Part shown: in pieces, positions 10,792-19,850 of the stretch
Layout: the number at the start of each line of letters is the position of its first letter
Numbering within the stretch: the stretch's first letter is position 1
Source of the DNA: Pseudopyrenochaeta lycopersici
Lineage: Eukaryota; Ascomycota; Dothideomycetes; Pleosporales; Pseudopyrenochaetaceae
Length of the DNA stretch: 64,000 nt
NCBI GenBank assembly: GCA_003313425.1
Contig: NHZP01000070.1
Coordinates: 124,001-188,000, forward strand
Direction: 5' to 3'
Position numbers and translations under genes: made by a program
The notes under the pieces: model-generated
Seen by the model: only the letters and a program-made list of their open reading frames with translations
Told to the model about the DNA's origin: nothing
Database searches by the model: none

Positions 10792-12922
10792 CCCGAGGTT
10801 CACCCCGTAACGAAACACCCCGCGTAACGCAACACTTGAACACCAAAACTCACAACTAAATTGAGGCTATTGAGCCTCACACTATAGCTGTTTTTGCAGT
10901 TTTTTTTGGTGGAGCAATTTATAAGGCCTTAAACTATCTATAGCTACTGGTATTTGATTGGAAGTTTGATTTCGCGGCCGCCACGTGACTGAATAGGCGG
11001 TAGGCATGATGGAGCACCTGCAACCTTCTCACCACTACCAGGCCTCGCAACCTGCCTTTTTCTAGTAACAACCTTTGCAGCAGTTTTAAGGCTGTTCTTA
11101 TTTCCTTTTTGGGACAATTTGAGAGCTTGTTTGAGTTGTTTTGCAGCCTTGCGAGCAGCCTGTCTGGCGGCCCGATCAGCTGCTTGCTCTGCCTTTTCCT
11201 TCTGCCTCAACAATCTGGCCTCAGCCCTAGCTACTCGCCTTGCTTGAACCATCTCAGCCTTGGCCTGCCTTCTCTCCTCATGATGCCTAGCTGCTTCAAG
11301 CTTTTGACGTTGCTGCTCCTCCTCCTCGCGAGCTCTAGCCTCCTGGCGATCACGTGCCTCCTTTACTTTCCTGGGTGACCAGAATACTGCACCACCATGA
11401 TAGTTCTCATCTTGCTGCAGTGGGAGGACCTTGCTCTGTTTCCTGCGCTTTCTCTCATGGATGAGGGCGTCTCTTATAGCTGCTACTTCGTGCTCAAGGA
11501 TAGACTTTTTGGTGCAGATGTGGTGAAAGATCCTACTAAGTTTTCTAGCCCCTTTATCCTCGCGATTTTTAACAACGCGGCGTACTAGCGCCTCTAGCTC
11601 CCTCCAATTCTCAGCACTCGGCTCTGAGGACTCACTATCGCTCATAGTTGCCTGGATAGCAAGCTTGGCTTTGAATCTTTTAAGGATAACCTCAGGATTG
11701 AAGGGCGATAGGCCAGTTGCCTCAAAGGCCTTAAGGATAGTCTCCTTTTTAAATGAGGCTGCCCAGGCTGCTTTGAAGAAAGGATAGAAGTCTCTTTTGC
11801 TGATAGAAACTAGCCCCTGGCTTCTCTCCATGAACTGTGAGATCTCCTGTGAGTACGCTGATGAGAGAGGCTTGAACATGCCTACGTCAAGTGGCTGTAA
11901 GCTATGGGTTGAGTGAGGAGGATAGATAGCTAGGAGGATCTTGTTTTGGTCGCAGTAGTCAATAAAATCCATAGAAACATGAGATCCATGGCCATCAAGG
12001 ATGAGTAATCGATAGGAGGATCGAGCTTTTGCCTTGGTGTTGCGATCAAATACATGTTTCAGCCACGCTAGGCCTATATCGTTGTTTGTCCATCCTGAGG
12101 GAGATGAGGTAAAGCGAGCTTGATCATCCTCAGGATCAAACTCTTGCAGCCAGCTGTCCTGGATTGAGCATGAGGCTGACTGAAATATCAGAGCAGGCTC
12201 CAGGGATGATCCATCCGCGCAGATGCAGGCTATCAAGGTAATCCACTCTCTATTACCACCCTGGATGAAGGATCTATAGTTGCCCTGCTCATATAAGACC
12301 CTACTGAATATCCTCTTTGACCTGCCTATTACTCCTAAAAGGAACCCCTTTTCATCCATATTATATATATACGGAGCTTCTATCTTATATTGCTTAATCT
12401 TATCATCTAAAAGCTTAAAATAGAGGCTGTACTTTGCAGACGAATCAGCTTTGTGGCGGTTGTTATCCATACCAACTACATATTGAGAGATGAGATGGAC
12501 GTTGTGCCGCTTGATAAAGCGATCAACCCAGTTCTTTCCAACGTCCTTTTTAGCTATTTGAGATGCAAAGGTTTGAATTAAAGCCCTAGTAGGTGGTAGG
12601 CCTCGCTTAGTGAGCTGGGTGATGTACTGGATGAGCTCCTTTTCCTGGTGTGGATGGAGATTTTGTTGGTTTTGAGCTTTAACCTCACGCGAGGTGGATG
12701 TGCCTTGACTGCGCCTTATCAGTGTTGTAAGCACAACACCATACTCTCTAGCGATTTGCCTATAAGAGACCTCTTCTCCAGGCTTCAAGGATTCGATTGC
12801 CGCAAGCGCATCCTCAAGTTTCCCCATATTGGCTGAGTTACGTGGTATTGAAAAGTTGGTGTTGCATGCTGGGCTGTTGCGTTACGCGGGGTGTTTCGTT
12901 ACCGTACTGGGTGAACCTCGGG
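10792..12922 (-). mobile_element. pogo-type transposon pogo-A, complete
   Basis: Inverted repeats start CCCGAGGTTCACCC at both ends (10792 and, on the complement, 12922) and run for roughly 42-47 bp. A TA dinucleotide flanks each side (10790-10791, 12923-12924). Length is 2,131 bp. The element sits in a 97-bp block whose uninterrupted copy is at 26173-26269. Confidence 0.93.
10944..12827 (-). CDS. pogo-A transposase (DDE_1 superfamily)
   Basis: Intact single-exon gene of 627 aa. An N-terminal psq-type helix-turn-helix (residues ~1-45) and a CENP-B-like DNA-binding region (~60-125) precede the DDE_1 core. The acidic catalytic signatures are YNMDEKGFLLG, LLILDGHGSH and the PPHSTHSLQPLDVG segment. 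The C-terminal 200 residues are very rich in Arg, Lys, Glu and Ala and probably coiled. There is no zinc knuckle, unlike pogo-C, -D and -E. The protein recognises the inverted repeats and inserts at TA. A short piece of the same kind of tail (YHGGAIFWSP) is found at 62366. Confidence 0.93.
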   Translation of the reverse strand: MGKLEDALAAIESLKPGEEVSYRQIAREYGVVLTTLIRRSQGTSTSREVKAQNQQNLHPHQEKELIQYITQLTKRGLPPTRALIQTFASQIAKKDVGKNWVDRFIKRHNVHLISQYVVGMDNNRHKADSSAKYSLYFKLLDDKIKQYKIEAPYIYNMDEKGFLLGVIGRSKRIFSRVLYEQGNYRSFIQGGNREWITLIACICADGSSLEPALIFQSASCSIQDSWLQEFDPEDDQARFTSSPSGWTNNDIGLAWLKHVFDRNTKAKARSSYRLLILDGHGSHVSMDFIDYCDQNKILLAIYPPHSTHSLQPLDVGMFKPLSSAYSQEISQFMERSQGLVSISKRDFYPFFKAAWAASFKKETILKAFEATGLSPFNPEVILKRFKAKLAIQATMSDSESSEPSAENWRELEALVRRVVKNREDKGARKLSRIFHHICTKKSILEHEVAAIRDALIHERKRRKQSKVLPLQQDENYHGGAVFWSPRKVKEARDRQEARAREEEEQQRQKLEAARHHEERRQAKAEMVQARRVARAEARLLRQKEKAEQAADRAARQAARKAAKQLKQALKLSQKGNKNSLKTAAKVVTRKRQVARPGSGEKVAGAPSCLPPIQSRGGREIKLPIKYQ

Positions 12923-12924
12923 TA

Positions 12925-12954
12925 GCTCAATGAACAAACACGCTCAATGAACAA
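12925..12954 (+). repeat. 97-bp block, right part (occupied copy)
   Basis: Two direct copies of GCTCAATGAACAA separated by 4 nt. The stretch matches 26240-26269. It could also be the outer end of pogo-B, whose gene starts at 13011. Confidence 0.75.
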
Positions 12955-13010
12955 TCCGACCACCTATTTCCCCAGCGCCATCAAAACACGCCCAATTTAC
13001 ATGAAATAAA

Positions 13011-14910
13011 ATGCCAAAAGTCGAGAAGGAGGTCTCGCCGTACATTCGCGACTGTCAAATCATCGAAAAGGCGGTCGTGGAGCTGCAGGGCGTGAGGCGG
13101 CCCAACGTCTCTGCATACTGTCAAGATCGCGGCATCAGCCATCTACGCCAACGCCTACGCCGCGCACTTCTTGGTCGCAACAACAAGTCAACTCGCCGTG
13201 CCGCCAATAAAAAGCTATCAGATGAGCAAGATAGTGCCCTTGAACGTTTCTGCGACGCTATTGACGACGTTGGATTTGGTATCACAAAGGAGCTCGTACA
13301 GCAGCATGCTGACGCGCTGTTGGCCGAAGCCTATGAAGGAGATGATGATCCGCCGCGCGTAGGCGTCAATTGGGCATCTCGCTGGCTTAACTCCCATACA
13401 AAGTACTATAAGACAAAGGCAAAGCCTATTGACCTAGCTCGAAAGTTGGCGCAGTCTCCAGACGGCCTTCAGGCGTGGTTCGACAAGTTGCAAGTATACG
13501 AGCAACGCTTCGCCATCTCCGACGCAAACAAGTACAATATGGATGAAACAGGGATCCGCATAGGTATTGCAAAGGACTGTTACGTATATACAAGACGCGG
13601 GCGTCAAGTCCTTATACCGACTGCGACGAATCGAGAGCTCATTTCTATGGTAGAGTGCTGCTCCGCAGATGGCCGAGTTATCGCGCCCATGCTTATCATC
13701 AAGGCAAAGTCAATCCTGGAGCAATGGGCGGTCGATTTACCTGACGATTACCTTATAAATATCACCGACAGTGGCTACGCCAACGACTTTACAGCCATGG
13801 ACTGGATAAAGCACTTTAACAAGATGACTGCAGAGAGCGCCCAGGGCACATGGAGACTCCTCCTCATCGACGGCCATGGATCTCACCTTACGTCTGAGTT
13901 TGCAAAGTACGCGGAGAGTAATCGTATACAGCTCTTTGCCCTCCCTCCGCACACTACTCATCTCCTCCAGCCACTTGACGTAGGCTGTTTTCAGCCTCTG
14001 AAGTGGTATCACGCTCGGACGCTTGACTGGGCCTCTCGTACAGGCGCAACTGAAATCAGACGCTCAGATTTCTTAGCAACTCTCTCACAAATCAGAGGGC
14101 AGACATTTACGCCGCGTACAGTAAAGGGAGGCTGGCGCAAAACAGGCCTCTCGCCCTTCTGCCCTGAGCAGATAATCACACCTCTGAGAGCTCAGGAGGC
14201 TGCCCGCGCTGCTGAGGAGGCAACGGCAGCCGTCGACTGCGTACAGGAGCCCTCGACTCCTACTTGGCAGTCATCTGATGAGGAGGATGACAACGGTGTC
14301 CCTGCAGTGCTTAGGGGCCTCTCTCCTCCTACGCATAGTCGACTACTCCGCCAGCTCCTAGGCGCCATGGGTACGCCTTTGTTTACAGAGCTCTCTCAGC
14401 CTTTTCAAACGCCTCAACCCCGCCGGTTGCCTGGCAATATAGGATGGAGTACGCCGAAGACGATACGTACACTTGATTTACAAGAGAAAGCTGTTGCGTA
14501 TACACTGAGAAAGTGGCTGCCACGCGAGCAAGCGGAGGACGTGATTTCAACGCTTAAAGGTAGCTCGGCAATCGCCCGCAACGCAGCAAGGCTGGAGCAA
14601 GCTCTCCACCAAACAAAGGCTGCCGAGCACGCCCGCGCTGAGCGTCGTAGGCGTAATCAACGTGTAGTTGACGTCGGCGGAGGTCCTGTTTATGCTGGAG
14701 ATTGCCGTAGGATGGCTGCAGAGAGGGTCGTGAACGAGGCCGCCAAACAGGAAGCCGCCGTCGCCGCGCGCCACCAAAAGGCGCTCGTCAAACGATTCAA
14801 TACTTGGAAGAAAATACTATCAAACGTACGTAATTGGGGCAGAAAGTCAAGTCGGCGTCACCGTGAGGGCCTACTTGTTACGCGCAGCAGGTCTCATATA
14901 ACTGTATTTA
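13011..14910 (+). CDS. pogo-B transposase, 3' end cut by pogo-D1
   Basis: Open frame from ATG 13011 to the pogo-D1 insertion at 14911 (633 codons). Read on into pogo-D1 it stops at 15014, so the present ORF carries about 34 foreign codons. An N-terminal helix-turn-helix region and CENP-B-like domain are followed by a complete DDE_1 core: YNMDETGIRIG, LLLIDGHGSH and LPPHTTHLLQPLDVG. The C-terminal part is Arg-rich. How much of the native C-terminus is missing cannot be told; an AT-rich tract follows after pogo-D1. All catalytic acids are present, so activity cannot be excluded. Confidence 0.85.
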
Positions 14911-16773
14911 ACGTACTTCACAAGCGAGTTAGTCACACAAGCGAATTAGTCAAGTGTGCCAAGACACCCACCAAAACATTTCATCCCTCTACCTCATCAC
15001 CACCATGCCTGTAAATTCGAAGATTCAGGACAATACGCGAGAAGGAAGAATCGACTGTGCAATAAAAGCGTTACAAAGGAACGAAATCTCAAGTATTAGG
15101 AGAGCAGCGAGTATATATCGCGTAAACCATGAAACACTCAGACGCCGCCTCCAAGGCCGCCCTGCACGCACCGAAACCGTTGCAAACAACAGAAACCTTG
15201 ACGATGATGAAGAACAGACATTGACTGAGTGGATATTTGACCTTGCCACCCGCGGATACCCCCCTCGCAAGCGTATGGTTGAAGATACCGCAAACTTGCT
15301 ACGTCGACTGCGGGGTAACCCACCAGTTGGTGTCAATTGGGTCAACAACTACGTTGGACGCAACCCTGAAGTGCAAATTGCGCAGAGCAAGAAATATGAC
15401 TACCAAAGAGCAGAACGGGAGGACCCTGAGGTGATCAAGGAGCATTTTCAGCTTCTCAAGAATGTGGCGAACAAGTATGGCATACAAGACGATGATATCT
15501 ACAACATGGACGAGATAGGCTTTCTAAGAGGTGACATTGGTACAGCCAAAGTTGTGACGGCAAGAGATGGCCCTAAATACCACATACAGCCTGGTGATCG
15601 TGACTGGATGACGGTTATTGAATGCATAAATGTCGCCAAACGCCGCATACCAGCCATGGTTATCGCTAAAGGGAAGGTGTTCCAGAACGTCTGGTTTGAT
15701 AAGGACGCAGGCCTTCCAGATGACTGGGTAATCGCCCATAGCGAAACCGGATGGTCTAATGACAGATTAGGTTATATATGGCTTACAGAGGTGTTTGACC
15801 CTTGTACAAAGCAACACACCAAAGGCGTCAATCGACTCCTCATTATGGATGGACACAGCAGCCACTGCTCAGAGCCATTTGAGACCTACGCAAGGAAAAA
15901 CAACATTATCCCGTTATGGCTACCCTCACATTCCTCGCATATTCTGCAACCATTAGATGTTGCCTGCTTCAGTTCAGTTAAGAAGCGCTATCGTCGAGGG
16001 GTAGAGATGTTGGCGCGTGATGGCCAGAACCACGTTGATGTGGACGACTTCCTTCGGATCTACACTGCAGCTCGTCCTCACGCGCTGAGTAACAGCAATA
16101 TCGAAAGCGCCTTTAAAGCCACCGGCATTTTTCCATTCAATCCCGATGAGGTGCTTGACGGGTTGGGTGTGATCAACCCAGCACCACCCTCTGAGCCTTG
16201 TTCGTCCTCAACAAATTCGGTCACCAACACACCCAAAACGGTGCGCCAGATTGAGAAGCAACAGAGAGCTATAAGACGCCGACAACATGTGCTTGAGCGA
16301 CGGTCCACGTCACCTACGATGGTGGCAATGAAAAAGGTAGCGAAGAGCGCTAAATTGGCTTTACAAGCGTCAGCAATCATCACCGAGGAACTCGAGCGTT
16401 CAAAGGCTCTCAACGCTAAAGTAGTTAAAAAGCGCAACGTTAAAGTCAAGTATATTACCCAACGAGAGAATCTTACAATCAAGGAGGCAGTGGAGCTATC
16501 ACAGAAGTCTATAGCACCTCCAGAAGCTACACAAAGTGAAGGTGGCGATGCGACACCAAAGGATTCAAGTCGAGCTCTGCGCCGCTGTAGGGGGTGTATG
16601 TCAACCGGGCATAATATAAGGACTTGCCCAACACGTAAGAGCCTTTGCGCAATGTAATTAATATACGAAATTAGATGGAGGTGTCAAAATGCATGAAGAT
16701 GGTGGTGTTGTTCGTGGTGCCAAGAAATGCCTGACTAATTCGCTTGTGTGACTAACTCGCTTGTGAAGTACGT
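14911..16773 (+). mobile_element. pogo-type transposon pogo-D1, complete
   Basis: 1,863 bp with inverted ends starting ACGTACTTCACAAGCGAG and TA flanks at 14909-14910 and 16774-16775. Within each end the box ACAAGCGARTTAGTCA occurs twice in tandem. It is inserted in pogo-B. A second copy of the same length, pogo-D2, lies inverted at 26756-28618. Confidence 0.95.
15005..16657 (+). CDS. pogo-D1 transposase
   Basis: Intact single-exon gene of 550 aa; ATG 15005 is preceded by CACC. It has an N-terminal helix-turn-helix (residues ~10-55), a CENP-B-like domain (~65-125) and a DDE_1 core with YNMDEIGFLRG (~165), LLIMDGHSSH (~280) and LPSHSSHILQPLDV. A Lys/Arg-rich linker leads to a C-terminal CCHC zinc knuckle, CRGCMSTGHNIRTC (CX2CX4HX4C). 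The translation is identical to that of pogo-D2, which suggests very recent transposition. It probably drives movement of its own family into TA sites. Confidence 0.95.
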   Translation: MPVNSKIQDNTREGRIDCAIKALQRNEISSIRRAASIYRVNHETLRRRLQGRPARTETVANNRNLDDDEEQTLTEWIFDLATRGYPPRKRMVEDTANLLRRLRGNPPVGVNWVNNYVGRNPEVQIAQSKKYDYQRAEREDPEVIKEHFQLLKNVANKYGIQDDDIYNMDEIGFLRGDIGTAKVVTARDGPKYHIQPGDRDWMTVIECINVAKRRIPAMVIAKGKVFQNVWFDKDAGLPDDWVIAHSETGWSNDRLGYIWLTEVFDPCTKQHTKGVNRLLIMDGHSSHCSEPFETYARKNNIIPLWLPSHSSHILQPLDVACFSSVKKRYRRGVEMLARDGQNHVDVDDFLRIYTAARPHALSNSNIESAFKATGIFPFNPDEVLDGLGVINPAPPSEPCSSSTNSVTNTPKTVRQIEKQQRAIRRRQHVLERRSTSPTMVAMKKVAKSAKLALQASAIITEELERSKALNAKVVKKRNVKVKYITQRENLTIKEAVELSQKSIAPPEATQSEGGDATPKDSSRALRRCRGCMSTGHNIRTCPTRKSLCAM

Positions 16774-16775
16774 TA

Positions 16776-17035
16776 ACATTAAAAATAAATTATATATTTA
16801 CCTAGATATTTAAATCTAAGAATCTATAATATAAGCTTTAAAGCTATATTAAAAAATAATTTATAAAATATATTATTTATTTTTATTAAAATTAGTATAT
16901 TTTTTAAATAATTTATTTTTAATATTGTAATTAACTAGATTTATAAAGCTACTTTTAAAATATATTTTTAATATTAACACTTTTTTATTTTATGTATTAA
17001 AAGAAGCTAGAAAAATAGAAATAGAGATAGGATTT
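16776..17035. other. Extremely AT-rich tract
   Basis: About 260 bp of almost pure A and T just 3' of pogo-D1, where the 3' end of pogo-B is expected. It could be a RIP-degraded transposon end or low-complexity spacer. No gene. Confidence 0.6.
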
Positions 17036-17235
17036 TGTCAGATTCAAGGACTATTTGGCTTGATCTTTGACGAATTTTGATGATGAACGTGATTGATTGT
17101 GTGTTCTCTATTTTCTGCCTTTTTGTGTCCCTCTGCCAAGTGGTTACACCCGAGAGTTTGTGCTACCATCTAGGATCTCGCAACTTGGAGATCGACACAT
17201 GACATCTAACACCCTATCGGGCTTTACGTCTGACA
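17036..17235 (+). mobile_element. LTR-like repeat, diverged copy
   Basis: Starts TGTCAGATTCAAGG and ends ACGTCTGACA. The first ~130 bp are clearly related to the 170-bp repeats at 28681-28850 and 34964-35133. TG...CA termini and the absence of coding content suggest a solo LTR. No target duplication was found. Confidence 0.6.
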
Positions 17236-17262
17236 GATTTTGGCAGATTTACTAGGGAAAAG

Positions 17263-17298
17263 TGGCTCGTTACGCCGTCTGGCTCGTTACGCCGTCCA
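17263..17298. repeat. Tandem TGGCTCGTTACGCCGTC, probable pogo-end remnant
   Basis: Two adjacent copies of a 17-bp unit. The layout matches the doubled boxes at the ends of the complete pogo elements here, so this may be the stranded end of another family. Confidence 0.45.
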
Positions 17299-17405
17299 CC
17301 TCGGTAGCGAGTCGGCCAACTAACGTAATTCCCACCATCTTGACCATCCCTGCATCTTGACCACCCTCACCGCCTCTTCATCACCCAACTGCAACACGGC
17401 GCCAA

Positions 17406-19483
17406 ATGGTCAACGAAGCAGATATTCAGAAGGCGCTTGATGATCTGGAATCGCAACAAGTGCCAAATTATTCTGCGACTGCAAAGAAATTTAAAATCGA
17501 TCGCAGAACCCTCCAACGCAGGCATAAAGGCATTTCGAAGCCAAAAGAGCTCGCATACTCTGAATCTCATATGCTGCTTACAATTAAAGAAGAAGAGGTT
17601 CTTATACAGCATATTAATAATCTTTCAGATCGTGGCCTACCCTCTACCCCTCAAATTCTCAGGAATCTCGTGTATGAGATTGCAAAAAGGCAGCCTGGAA
17701 AGAACTGGGTCGCCACATTCTGCAAGCGTCACCAAGACAAGATTAAAAGCCTCTATCTTCGCGCAATCGATCAAACGCGCCAAGTCGCTGATAATTCTGC
17801 TTATTTTGAACACTTCTACGCTAATGTAAGGTCCTAAAGCCCATTATTATATTCTATTACTAACAGCTTAAAAGTTGAAGCGAATAATAGAAAAATACCA
17901 CATAAAGCCACACAACATCCACAACTTTGATGAGAAAGGCTTTCTTCTTGGCATCTGCCATTCTATGAAGCGCATAGTTAGAATCTAACAACTCAAGAGC
18001 AAAAAATTCATTAGTGCGAGCTAAGATAGGAGCCGAGAATTTATCTCTCTACTGGCCTGTATCTTTGCGGACGGAACAGCTATTCCACCGGCTCTTATTT
18101 ACCAGGGTACATCTAGAGACCTTCAAGACACTTGGTTAGAGGATTTTGATTACTTATATAACCGTGCATGCTTCGCAACTTCAGAAAAAGGATGGACAAA
18201 CAAGGATCTTAGGATAAAATGGCTCGAGATATTTGACCAGCATATAAAGGAGAAGGTGGGCAATTCAAGGCGTCTGTTGCTCGTCTATGGCCATTCGAGC
18301 CATGCAACCTTAATTTTATCGACTATTGCGACAAGGACGGGATCCTACTGGTGGTTTTACCTCCGCATTCAACCCACCGTCTGCAGCCACTTGACGTTGG
18401 CATGGTCTCGCCTCTTGCGCATGCATACTCAGAGAAGATCGGTCAGTTCATTCAATCGAGCCGTAGATCCTCCCGCATGACGAAACGAAGCTTCTGGCGG
18501 CTATTTTCAACGGCCTGGGAGCGCTCGCTCACCGTATCAAACATTAAATCGGCATTTTCCGGCCCTGGAATCTTCCCTCTAGAGCCCGAAAAGGTGCTCA
18601 AGTCAGTAAAGGCAAAGACTCCGTCTCCAGAAAGAGTGACAATAATTTAAAGAAGAAGACGCCGGGGTCTGTGAGAGGAATCCGCAAGGAACAAGCTGTG
18701 CACACAGCCAAAATGGAAGAAATTATCCAAGCGTGTACGAAGCTGGCAGTTCGGAATGATATTCTCCAGCGTAAGGTTATTAGGTTACGTACAGCACTTA
18801 TAGGGGAGAAGAAAAAGCAGAAAAGAGGGAAAGGTATAGGACTTTTTAATAAAGAACGGCCTAGAGAAGCGCAATTCTTTACGCCATCAATAGTTGCAAT
18901 AGTTAGACAACGAGCAGAAGCGATAGAGATTGAAAGCCAACTGCAAAAGTCTCTCGCAGAGGAAAGGAAAGTCCAGCAGGCGCAAGACAAGGAGGAGAAA
19001 GCCCAGGCAAAAGCGGAAGAGGCACGAGAAAAAGAGGCAAAGAAACTGTTAACAGGTCTAGAAAGTACGGTGATATCTGATCGGAGAGACCGAAATTTTA
19101 GACTTTCGGTAAGACCGAGAATATCGGATTGACCGTCGGCCAGACCGAAGAGCTGAAGTTGAGGCCGTAGATATAAAGGAGCAGGTTGCGCTCTGAAGAA
19201 AGAGGAAGAGACAACTCAAAATAGAGATAATTTCAAGCCTATTGAGACTTGCGTCACATGTGCCACGTATTTGAGTACTCATACCAAGAGAAACAAGCCA
19301 AAATTGCAGAGCGCGAACATGCTGCAAAACAGAAGGAAGAGCGCAAAGCTGAAAAACTTATTTCAAAACAAATCCAGCTTAAAAAAAGAGGCTCAATTAG
19401 CTGCTGAGCGAGAGGCTCAGAGAAAGCGGAGCAGAGGAGATGGAGGAAAACCAGTAGTAAAAAGGCGCAAGATCGCAACCTAG
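17406..19483 (+). pseudogene. pogo-G transposase, broken
   Basis: The N-terminus (MVNEADIQKALDDLESQ, then a CENP-B-like region) reads to about 17826. A plausible intron with donor GTAAGG and a TACTAAC branch site follows. The core resumes with KRIIEKYHIKPHNIHNFDEKGF near 17880-17945, then has stops near 17990 and 18020 and a frameshift at ~18310. The catalytic segment reads LLLVYGHSSH, where relatives have aspartate in place of tyrosine, so even a repaired frame would lack a key acid. The Lys/Glu-rich tail is split by the LTR-like insertion; removing it restores the frame (EAKK followed by QAKIAEREHAAKQ). A tail from the same family lies at 49505-49900. Confidence 0.88.
19047..19289 (+). mobile_element. 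243-bp LTR-like solo insertion, copy 2
   Basis: Flanked by the 5-bp direct repeat GAAAC (19042-19046 and 19290-19294). It starts TGTTAACAGG and ends CATACCAAGA. Sequence and length match the minus-strand copy at 4662-4904 with scattered differences. It lies in the tail of the pogo-G gene, whose frame is restored when it is removed. Confidence 0.85.
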
Positions 19484-19850
19484 GAACAGGCGAAGGTGCC
19501 TAAAAAAGCGACTCAAATAGAGAATCAGGTTTCAGAGAATCAGGCTATGGCAGCAAATTTGTCTGCAGCCGTTTGTGGATTAGATCGCAATGGGTCGAAT
19601 CGGGATGGGCCAGTTTCGAGAGTTTCAAGGACCGGGCGCAAAATCGGTCCCCCACGGCGGTTTTTAGACTAAATAAATAACAAGTAACTTCTTAAGGTTC
19701 TATTCTATAAGGCTTCAATTTTTTATATAAATTTATTAATCTGTTGTGGAGTAAGAGCATTTTAAAATCAGGCACTTGATTTTGGATGGGTGGTCAAGAT
19801 GCAGGGATGGTCAAGATGCAGGGATGGTCAAGATGCCGGGAATTACGTTA

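Larger units (their letters stand above)
17323..19848 (+). mobile_element. pogo-type transposon pogo-G, inactive
   Basis: Inverted ends start ACGTAATTCCC and contain repeated CATCTTGACCA boxes; TA flanks are 17321-17322 and 19849-19850. Length is 2,526 bp including a 243-bp LTR-like insertion at 19047-19289. The right-hand TA is shared with pogo-E, which starts at 19851. Confidence 0.93.

Noticed and set aside
16776..17035. Centromere- or origin-like AT-rich DNA
   Set aside because: It is only about 260 bp and lies where a damaged pogo-B end is expected.
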